Source: Symbiodinium natans
Lineage: Eukaryota; Sar; Dinophyceae; Suessiales; Symbiodiniaceae
Length of the DNA stretch: 21,016 bases
Assembly (NCBI GenBank): GCA_905221605.1
Contig: CAJNDS010001373.1
Span: 1-21,016, forward strand
Direction of reading: 5' to 3'
Within the stretch, counting starts at the first letter, position 1, and every line of letters starts with the position of its first letter. Below are positions 1 to 7,700 of the stretch, piece after piece. The position numbers were made by a program, and so were the translations under genes. A model generated the notes under the pieces. It had not been told where the DNA came from. It ran no database searches and saw only the letters and a program-made list of their open reading frames with translations.

Positions 1-86
1 CCTAAACCCTAAACCCTAAACCCTAAACCCTAAACCCTAAACCCTAAACCCTAAACCCTAAACCCTAAACCCTAAACCCTAAACCC
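1..86 (+). repeat. Telomeric repeat tract, C-rich strand (CCCTAAA)n
   Basis: About twelve uninterrupted CCCTAAA heptamers start at the first base. On a left chromosome end the top strand should read as the C-rich strand, so the orientation fits a natural telomere whose outer part lies outside the window. It could also be another interstitial tract, because seven similar tracts follow inside the window. Confidence 0.95.
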
Positions 87-110
87 GCGATCCATGTCTA
101 GGGATCGCGG
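85..110 (+). other. Left-terminal hairpin of E1
   Basis: Perfect 9-bp arms CCGCGATCC (85-93) and GGATCGCGG (102-110) around an 8-nt loop, exactly at the telomere/element junction. The first bases of the stem are the last C residues of the telomeric unit. The second copy has the same stem. Confidence 0.8.
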
Positions 111-113
111 AAA

Positions 114-137
114 GGTTGTGGAGTGTACACGACACAA
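114..137 (+). other. Second hairpin in the E1 left end
   Basis: GTTGTG and CACAAC arms enclose the palindrome GTGTACAC. It follows the terminal hairpin by a few bases and is unchanged in the second copy. Function unknown. Confidence 0.6.
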
Positions 138-239
138 CAAAGACAACTTACTTTACAGGACACGAAACGTTAAGGTCGCTTGCACTTGCGGACCTGGCCC
201 TGACACAGAGAGAACCCCAAACCCTGGTTGACAAGCCCT

Positions 240-262
240 AACCCAAACTCAACGTTTGGGTT
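240..262 (+). other. Hairpin bordering the left side of the 31-bp array
   Basis: Perfect 9-bp arms AACCCAAAC (240-248) and GTTTGGGTT (254-262) with a 5-nt loop. A related CCAAAC/GTTTGG hairpin borders the right side of the array near 2776-2794, so the array is bracketed by similar stem-loops. Both are also present in the second copy. Confidence 0.7.
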
Positions 263-2788
263 TGGGGGGTCCAAACCTGGAAACCTGCACGTTTTGGGGG
301 GTCCAAACCTGGAAACCTGCACGTTTTGGGGGGTCCAAACCTGGAAACCTGCACGTTTGGGGGGTCCAAACCTGGAAACCTGCACGTTTTGGGTGTCCAA
401 ACTGGAAACCTGCACGTTTTGGGGGGTCCAAACCTGGAGACCTGCACGTTTTGGGGGGTCCAAACCTGGGAACCTGCACGTTTTGGGGGGTCCAAACCTG
501 GAAACCTGCACGTTTTAGGGGGTCCAAACCTGGAAACCTGCACGTTTTGGGGGGTCCAAACCTGGAAACCTGCACGTTTGGGGGGTCCAAACCTGGAAAC
601 CTGCACGTTTTGGGGGGTCCAAACCTGGAAACCTGCACGTTTTGGGGACCCAAACCTGGAAACCTGCACGTTTTAGGGGGCCCAAACCTGAAAACCTGCA
701 CGTTTTGGGGGGTCCAAACCTGGAAACCTGCACGTTTTGGGGGTCCAAACCTGGAAACCTGCACGTTTTGGGGGGTCCAAACCTGGAAACCTGCACGTTT
801 TGGGGGGTCCAAACCTGAAAACCTGCACGTTTTGGGGGGTCCAAACCTGGAAACCTGCACGTTTTGGGGGTCCAAACCTGAAAACCTGCACGTTTTGGGG
901 GTCCAAACCTGGAAACCTGCACGTTTTGGGGGGTCCAAACCTGGAAACCTGCACGTTTTGGGGGGTCCAAACCTGGAAACCTGCACATTTTGGGGTCCAA
1001 ACCTGGAAACCTGCACGTTTTAGGGGTCCAAACCTGGAAACCTGCACGTTTTGGGGGGTCCAAACCTGGAAACCTGCACGTTTTGGGGTCTCCAAACCTG
1101 GAAACCTGCACGTTTTGGGGGTCCAAACCTGGAAACCTGCACGTTTTGGGGGTCCAAACCTGGAAACCTGCACATTTTTGGGGTCCAAACCTGGAAACTT
1201 GCACGTTTTGGGGGTCCAAACCTGAACCTGCACGTTTTGGGGGTCCAAACCTGGAAACCTGCACGTTTTGGGGGCCCAAGTTTGGAAACCTGCACGTTTT
1301 GGGGGTCCAAACCTGGAAACCTGCACGTTTTGGGGGTCCAAACCTGGAAACCTGCACGTTTTTGGGGTCCAAACCTGGAAACCTGCACGTTTTTGGGTCC
1401 AAACCTGGAAACTTGCACGTTTTGGGGGTCCAAACCTGAACCTGCACGTTTTGGGGGTCCAAACCTGGAAACCTGCACGTTTTGGGGGCCCAAGTTTGGA
1501 AACCTGCACGTTTTGGGGGTCCAAACCTGGAAACCTGCACGTTTTGGGGGTCCAAACCTGGAAACCTGCACGTTTTTGGGGTCCAAACCTGGAAACCTGC
1601 ACGTTTTTGGTGGTCAAACCTGGAAACCTGCACGTTTTGGGGGTCCAAACCTGGAAACCTGCACGTTTTGGGGGTCCAAACCTGGAAACCTGCGCGTTTT
1701 GGGGGTCCAAACCTGGAAACCTGCACGTTTTGGGGGTCCAAACCTGGAAACCTGCACGTTTTGGGGTTTTGGGGGTCCAAACCTGGAAACCTGCACATTT
1801 TTGGGGTCCAAACCTGGAAACTTGCACGTTTTGGGGGTCCAAACCTGAACCTGCACGTTTTGGGGGTCCGAACCTGGAAACCTGCACGTTTTGGTGGCCC
1901 AAGCCTGGAAACCTGCACGTTTTGGGGGTCCAAACCTGGAAACCTGCACGTTTTGGGGGTCCAAACCTGGAAACCTGCACGTTTTTGGGGTCCAAACCTG
2001 GAAACCTGCACGTTTTTGGGGTCCAAACCTGGAAACCTGCACGTTTGGGGGTCCAAACCGGGAAACCTGCACGTTTTGGGGGGTCCAAACCTGGAAACCT
2101 GTACGTTTTGGGGGTCCAAACCTGGAAACCTGCACGTTTTGGGGGGTCCCAACCCTGAAACCTGCACGTTTTTGGGGGTTCCAAACCTGAAACCTGCACG
2201 TTTAAATGGGGGGTCCAAACCTGGAACCCTGCACGTTTTTGGGGGTCCAAACCTGGAAACCTGCACGTTTTGGGGGTCCAAACCGGGAACTTCTGCACGT
2301 TTTGTGGGTCCAAACCTGGAAACCTGCCACGTTTTTGAGGGCCAAACCTGGAACCCCTGCACGTTTTGGGGGGTCCAAACTGGAACCTGCACGGTTTGGG
2401 GTCCAACTGGAAACCTCTGCACGGTTTTGGGCCAAACTGGAAACCTCTGCACGTTTTGGGGGTCCAAACCTGGAAACCTGCACGTTTTGGGGGTCCAAAC
2501 CTGGAAACCTGCACGTTTTGGGGGTCCAAACCTGGAAACCTGCACGTTTTGGGGGTCCAAACCTGGAAACCTGCACGTTTTGGGGGTCCAAACCTGGAAA
2601 CCTGCACGTTTTGGGGGTCCAAACCTGGAAACCTGCACGTTTTGGGGGTCCAAACCTGGAAACCTGCACGTTTTGGGGGTCCAAACCTGGAAACCTGCAC
2701 GTTTTGGGGGTCCAAACCTGGAAACCTGCACGTTTTGAGGGTCCAAACCTGGAAACCTGCACGTTTGGGGGGTCCAAACCTGACGTTT
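263..2788 (+). repeat. 31-bp minisatellite array in E1
   Basis: About 80 tandem units built on GGGGGTCCAAACCTGG followed by AAACCTGCACGTTTT; the unit is 31 bp, or 32 bp where the G run is six. Variants (ATTTT, CTTGCACG, a shortened CCAAACCTGAACCTGC, CCCAAGTTTGG) recur as ordered sets near 1180-1290, 1395-1505 and 1800-1900, which indicates higher-order duplication. Units at 2160-2460 are more degenerate, and those at 2460-2740 are very homogeneous. Long open frames occur in many frames on both strands only because the unit lacks stops. Because 31 is not divisible by three, each frame on a strand cycles through the same 31-residue peptide. I do not regard them as genes. Confidence 0.95.
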
Positions 2789-2910
2789 GGCGAGCCGCGG
2801 CCTTGAAAGGTGATTTAAGGTCTGGGTGGTTTTTGGGGTGGGATCGACAGCCGGCCGCGCGTATGTTGGTGCCTTTTTCTTTTCGGCACCAACATACAAC
2901 TAAAGCGACA
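2776..2910 (+). other. E1 right-end module: G-rich motif plus terminal hairpin
   Basis: After the array-closing hairpin comes GGGTGGTTTTTGGGGTGGG (2824-2842), then a perfect 13-bp inverted repeat GTATGTTGGTGCC (2861-2873) and GGCACCAACATAC (2885-2897) with an 11-nt pyrimidine-rich loop, then 13 nt ending ACA at the CCCTAAA junction. A stem-loop about a dozen bases from the 3' end is a Helitron hallmark, but the usual CTRR terminus is absent. The second copy at 15106-15245 differs at only a few positions. Confidence 0.8.
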
Positions 2911-3185
2911 CCCTAAACCCTAAACCCTAAACCCTAAACCCTAAACCCTAAACCCTAAACCCTAAACCCTAAACCCTAGACCCTAAACCCTAAACCCTAA
3001 ACCCTAAACCCTAAACCCTAAACCCTAAACCCTAAACCCTAAACCCTAAACCCTAAACTCAAACCCTAAACCCTAAACCCTAAACCCTAAACCCTAAACC
3101 CTAAACCCTAAACCCTAAACCCTAAACCCTAAACCCTAAACCCTAAACCCTAAACCCTAAACCCTAAACCCTAAACCCTAAACCC
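2911..3185 (+). repeat. Interstitial telomeric tract (CCCTAAA)n between E1 and E2
   Basis: About 39 heptamers in the same orientation as the terminal tract, with very few variants (CCCTAGA near 2975, a disrupted unit near 3058). Such uniformity suggests young repeats or ongoing homogenisation. Confidence 0.97.
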
Positions 3186-3345
3186 GCCCGCCACCCCTCT
3201 CACCTCTGTTGGGGTAGGCGGGCGCAGTCGAGCGCTCAGCGAGACCACGGCAGGCTCTGCTGGGCTGCAGAGCCTGCCAGGCACACCCCTGAGAGGGTCG
3301 CCTAGCTAGAGTCGCCTAGCATTGTCACAGATATATTGTATTACC
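3186..3345 (+). ncRNA. Structured left end of E2 (possible RNA or ssDNA fold)
   Basis: Stem 1: GCCCGCC (3186-3192) with GGCGGGC (3217-3223), extended inside by ACCCC/GGGGT. Then comes a 23-nt stretch (3227-3249) identical in E4. Stem 2: perfect 12-bp arms at 3249-3260 and 3267-3278 around the loop TGGGCT. Then CACACCCCTG, a short hairpin, and the palindrome CTAGCTAG (3302-3309). It ends in an AT-rich stretch and ATTACCCTAAA (3340-3350). E4 keeps the same order of stems with different paired bases, so the fold appears to be selected. I do not recognise a known ribozyme. It may act as ssDNA (a Rep recognition end) or as RNA; the ncRNA label is tentative. Confidence 0.5.
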
Positions 3346-3404
3346 CTAAACCCCACACTTTTGCTCTCGCAAGGCGGGGGGGGTGTCCTTTCCCTGTCGG
3401 CCCA

Positions 3405-3590
3405 GCCTCCCCTCCCGGACCATTTCCGAGCCTTTTTGGGCTCCTCCCCTGACAGTTTCTGAGCCTTGTCGGGCTCCTTCCGGACAGTTTCTGAGCCTTT
3501 TCGAGCTCCTCCCTGACAGTTTCTGAGCTTCTGTGGGCTCCTCCCAGACAGTTTCCGAGCCTTTTTGGGCTCCTCCCGTAAGGGCGTCCG
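3405..3590 (+). repeat. ~45-bp minisatellite (GAGCCTTTTTGGGCTCCTCC type) in E2
   Basis: Four to five units of TTTCTGAGCCTTTTTGGGCT followed by CCTCCCGGACAG-like sequence. The same minisatellite fills 11890-12715 in E3, so the two units share internal sequence. Each unit contains a short GAGCC/GGCTC inverted repeat. Open frames through it look like repeat artefacts. Confidence 0.8.
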
Positions 3591-3745
3591 GGGTTGTCCG
3601 GGGGGCGTCCCGGGCCGTCCCGGGGCGTCCGGGGGTGTCCGGGGGCGTGTTGGGCGCTTGTCCGGGGGGTGCCCCGGGACCCCCCCGGACGTGGAGCGGG
3701 ACAGTGTCCGGGGGGCACCCCCGGACGCCCCCGGACCACCCCAGA
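3585..3745 (+). repeat. G/C-rich simple repeat (GTCCGGGGGYGTCC-like)
   Basis: Degenerate tandem GTCC/CGGGG units, first G-rich and then C-rich (from about 3669), forming an imperfect inverted arrangement. No coding signal beyond low-complexity open frames. Confidence 0.7.
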
Positions 3746-4572
3746 CCGTCGCATTACAAGGGGTTTGCCTAGGGCAGCCTTGATTCCGCTTAACAAAATC
3801 CTCGAAAACGCTTGGTTTTCGCGCAAAAATCGAAAATGTGACGGCGGGAAAATGCTCATTTTGACCGGTTTCGTCGAAAGCAATTGGGCCCACTTCCACG
3901 GGATCGATTTTTCAGGTTTGCGCGCGGCGCGCGCCCGCCTCGTGTTTCGCTACCTGCCGCGGGGAGCTCGTGCGGCATTCCACGGAAAATTGGGTCGCCG
4001 CACGTTTTTGGCTAAGTCTTTTTTCGTGTTTTTGGACGTTTTTGCTTCACCTATAAGGTAACGGACGACGCGTGGGGGCGGGAACTTGCCAGCCCGTGCT
4101 TCGCGACGTCGTCCACACTAAGGTTCGAGAAGGGTAGGAACCCCTCCGAGACTGTCAGGTGGCGCTGATGGCTCGGGGGGGAACCAGGCCTGGGTAATTT
4201 TGCTGCTTTTGGTCTTTTCTTACAATCTATGCGAACCGATGATGGACATGTTGTTGCTGTTCATGCGCATGCCCAGGTGCGACGACCTTTCCAACGGCTC
4301 CGGCGGCTCCAGGGGAGAAGAGTGAGTAGCAGCATCCACGTGCCCGAATAAAATCGCCGACTGCCTCGCGAATCGCACCAAAGTCTCGCGTCGTCTGAGT
4401 CCGGTTGCACTGAACCATGCATGCGGCACAGCCTGTGTTGCAGTTGACGTGCTGTGAATCTGCATCTGCGAATCTGGGCCCTCGGCGAAACAGTTGGTCT
4501 AGCTTATCTCCTGCAGCCACTGAGAAGCCGAACCTTTGTGTTTTGCAATCACTGTAGCTTTTCCTTGCCGAG
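3746..4572. other. Presumed 5' flank of the Rep/helicase gene
   Basis: Unique sequence with no recognised gene. It could hold the promoter and 5' untranslated region. No dinoflagellate spliced-leader acceptor or TATA box can be pointed to with confidence. Short open frames here show no recognisable motif. Confidence 0.4.
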
Positions 4573-4773
4573 ATGCCGCGCACGTGCCCCGGCATGATGG
4601 ATGCGCCGTGCCGCTTCTCTACTACCCGGGCTGGCGAGCCAGCGCGACCGACGCAAGGCCATGGCGCATGCTTGTTCTGCGACTTGGGGCGTCTGGAAAA
4701 CGCGGTGACGACTTCCAGCATGTCCACTGTGGTCCGTATGCTCCGAGCAACTCAACTGCACTTTGCTTTGTGA
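4573..4773 (+). CDS. N-terminal segment of the Rep/helicase gene in another frame (first CLFC module)
   Basis: The frame starting at ATG 4573 encodes 66 residues containing PCRFSTTRAGEPA, then CLFCD, then VVRML. The downstream main frame carries a second copy of the same pattern (PCCFAADGHGG, then CLFCD at nt 5040-5056, then VVRLL). Two homologous modules in two adjacent frames argue that they belong to one protein interrupted by a frameshift, a short intron or a sequencing error around 4745-4790. C-x2-C spacing suggests a small zinc-binding module, repeated twice. The true start could lie further upstream. Confidence 0.5.
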   Translation: MPRTCPGMMDAPCRFSTTRAGEPARPTQGHGACLFCDLGRLENAVTTSSMSTVVRMLRATQLHFAL

Positions 4774-7700
4774 ACTCGATGGATACGCGTTTCGCTCAAG
4801 AGTTGCGAAAGAGCCTCAGGTACTGCGTGGTTTCGACCCGGACATCTACGACGAGGCTCTGACCCGTGTGGGCGAGGTCACCCCCGACATGGGTGACATC
4901 CACAACCTCGTTGTCTCCGGCGGCGGTGCCGCAGCGCCGACTCGTGGCACGCAAACCTGGTGCCGCGGCCAAGCGGATCATCCATGCTGCTTCGCAGCTG
5001 ATGGGCACGGAGGCCGGGCTCAAGGCACTCGCGCATTCGGATGTCTCTTCTGCGACGCAGGGTCCATGGAACGAGCGGTCCGAACCCCGCAGGGTCGCGG
5101 CAGCGTCGTGCGGCTGCTGAAGAGGTGGCGCGCGACCGCGCCAGCAGTCTATGAAGCGGCGCTCCACCGCAGTGTGCTCACGTCCCTGCCGCTAGAGATG
5201 CGGAGTGCCTTGATCGAGCCTTCCCAACGCGCACTGCGTGCATCGCGCGGAGGGCCGTCGAAGCCCGACAAGGACACTGTGCTCTCCTGGCGTACTTCTG
5301 TCCTGGCTCCTCCGACCCCTGCCGAAGTGGAGGATTACAAGGCCCGTGTAGACTCCGATCGCGAGTACGTCCACAAGAAGTTCTTTCCTGGCCACACACG
5401 CAGGGTGAAGCATGCGCAGTGGACATGGCGGAACCCGCAGTCGGAGGACCTGCAGAATCGGGTCCAGGACCTGGCTCCGAACGACACCGGCCTTCCATCG
5501 GCGTGCACGAGTTCGTCGGCAGTTGCTATGGAAGCCTGGTGCAAGCGGGCCTCCTGGGGACTGTGTGCCGTTTGTGGATCCGTGCAGCCACAGCACCTGA
5601 AGGAGGCAGCTTGCAGTCGCTTGCCGGCGGCGGTGATCCAGCGGTGCAAGAACTGCAAGAAAGACAAGTCGAAGCAGATCTGGGTCCCATGGCCGGAGGA
5701 AGTTCCGGAGCCGCTGCAGGGTTTGTCCCGTGAAATTATTCTGGCTCTGCGTCCACTGGAGGTGGACTGCGGTCCAGAGTGGAAGGCGGATTACGGGTAC
5801 TTTTTCCACAGCACGATGCTGCGGCTCGCATGGTCCGCGCAGGACGTGGAGGAGAAGATCGCCGGCCTGGATGGCGCTGCTCGCCGCACTGCTGCGAAGG
5901 CCTTGCCACATGTCACGCTGTCATTGTGGGTTCGTTTGCTAGGATGCTCACTCCTGCGTAGGCTTTCGAGTTCCTCATACGCAGCGACGACTCCAGCTAC
6001 CGCGACTTCGTCCATCGCCACCGAGCCTTCATGCAGCGGTACCCGGAGGCGGACCACGACCGGCGCAAGCGCCCGCTGCGATGCATCGAGGAGGCGGCCG
6101 TGGAGTGCGTTCTCTGGCCTCACTTGTACTGGGACCGGCGCTTGTGCGACCGCTCGCCTGGCGGACGTGCGGCGTGCAGCTCGCCGCCAGTCAGCTGAGC
6201 CGGACGACGACGGGTGGTCTGAGGACCAGGCAGGCGAGGAGGAGGACGTGGACCCTGCGCGCAGGCAGAGTCTCAAGCGCAACTTTCTTGCCAAGGCCCT
6301 GGGCCCCATCGCGGACTACGCCGGCGAGTATGAGTTGCTGCACTTCGTGTTCGATCTCTCCACGTGGTCCGATGTTGGCGGCAAGAAGGGTGCACTTCGC
6401 GGCACACCCATGTGGCAAGCCATGAAGGGCGCTCCGTGGACACCCCAATATTGGAAAGTGCGGCACGCGGCGGCGTTGGACATGCAAGCCCAGTGCGGCC
6501 ATCCGGTGGCTTTCCTGACGTGGGCGCCTTTTGAGTGGTCCGCCCCTTACCATGAGTGGTTGCTGCGGCAGATGGCCCAGCTGGGTCGGCAGCGGCTGCA
6601 GCTGGCCGGCCCCGAGACGATGCATCTCGCCCACATCCTCACGGAGCTCTTCCGCGAGTGGGTCTGTGGAGGCGGTCGAAAGTCTGGCGACGCCTCCAGC
6701 ACCTGGCGCTCCGCCCTCCTTGGCGGCGTCATGGAGGACGGGCGCAGGTTGAAGGTCAACTTCATAGGGCGCCTCGAGTTCCAAGATGGCAAAAGAAAGG
6801 AAGTCACGCAGAGCTACCACGGACGGGCCGCAGTCCACCTCCATGGACTGGTGTTTGCAGACAGTCTAGCCCCCATGCGTCTCCCCGACAAGGCGAGCGC
6901 GACGGTGCCTGAGGAAGGGAACCCTCTGCGAGGCTATGTCCTTGATGGCCAGGCTGGACGCACGGGCAGCGGATGGCCACAGCACTCGGGCAACAACGAG
7001 TATGATGCGGTGCAGGACAAGGTGCGCTTGCACCACACGGAGTTGGACAAGAAGCTCGGCATCAGAGGGTACATCCCCGAAGTTCTGGATGTGCTGAAGT
7101 GCCATCAGGACCTGCAGCTGGACCGTGGCTCCGGCCTCATGCTTAAGTACACCGCCACTTACCTACCGAAGTTCGGCGATGGCCCGGGCAAGGAGCTCAT
7201 GGACGACGCCAGCAGCGGCTACGGCGCAGCTCGCCGAGTTCTCTTCACCTTCCATCCCGGGGAGCCGGAAATGTGGCTTCTTCTTGCCAATCAGACATTT
7301 CCGATGTTCTTCATGGGAGGCACGATGCAGCCGATCATCGCACCCCATCCAGGAATGCCGGTGAAGCCGGAGTACCTCCAACTCTACGAAGCTGCGGACT
7401 GGCGCTGCGACATGCCACTGATCGAATACCTGCGGAAGGTCAATAAGAAGGGCGCCATCCTGGAGCATATCCGAAAAGCCTATCTGCGGACGGACCAAAG
7501 GGTCCCTCTGCAGGACTTCGCCGTGCGCTTTGAGACCTTCGGGGAAAAGATCATCGCCGCGGAGATGGTCTCCATGCAGAACGACAAGTTCTACGGGCAA
7601 TGGATGGCGCTGCACATTCCGTACAAGCGATTGGAAGATCTCCTGTTGCCGGAGATCGTGCAGTCGGTCCCCGATCAGGTGAAGTTTCTTGCGTGCGCCC

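Larger units (their letters stand above)
87..2910 (+). mobile_element. Telomere-embedded element E1 (31-bp array family, first copy)
   Basis: A 2.8-kb unit flanked on both sides by CCCTAAA tracts. It has a left end of about 175 bp with several stem-loops, a 31-bp minisatellite filling most of the unit, and a right end of about 130 bp with a G-rich motif and a strong hairpin, ending ACA directly before CCCTAAA. A second copy at 13485-15245 has nearly identical left and right ends but a shorter array. That shows these ends belong to a repeated unit and are not chance sequence. No protein-coding gene is credible in it, so if it is mobile it must use proteins from elsewhere, possibly from the Rep/helicase gene of the neighbouring unit. 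It might instead be a subtelomeric satellite block spread by recombination between telomeric tracts. Confidence 0.75.

Noticed and set aside
263-2788. CRISPR-like array of 31-bp repeats
   Set aside because: The repeats are directly adjacent with no unique spacers, and the context is eukaryotic telomeric DNA.
170-2916. Long open frames on both strands across the 31-bp array (up to almost 800 codons)
   Set aside because: They are translations of a stop-free 31-bp unit; since 31 is not a multiple of three, every frame of a strand reads the same cyclic peptide. Nothing else supports coding.
3186-3345. HDV-like ribozyme in the E2 left end
   Set aside because: A nested stem plus a possible CCCTCTC/GAGAGGG pairing gives a superficial double-pseudoknot look, but the catalytic core spacing does not fit and E4 does not preserve that pairing well.
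3306-4061. Overlapping + and - open frames near the E2 left end
   Set aside because: They run through GC-rich simple repeats and the 45-bp minisatellite and have Pro/Gly/Arg-rich composition with no motif.
3746-4600. Dinoflagellate spliced-leader relic upstream of the Rep/helicase gene
   Set aside because: No convincing match to the spliced-leader 3' portion was seen by eye; absence here does not argue against a dinoflagellate.
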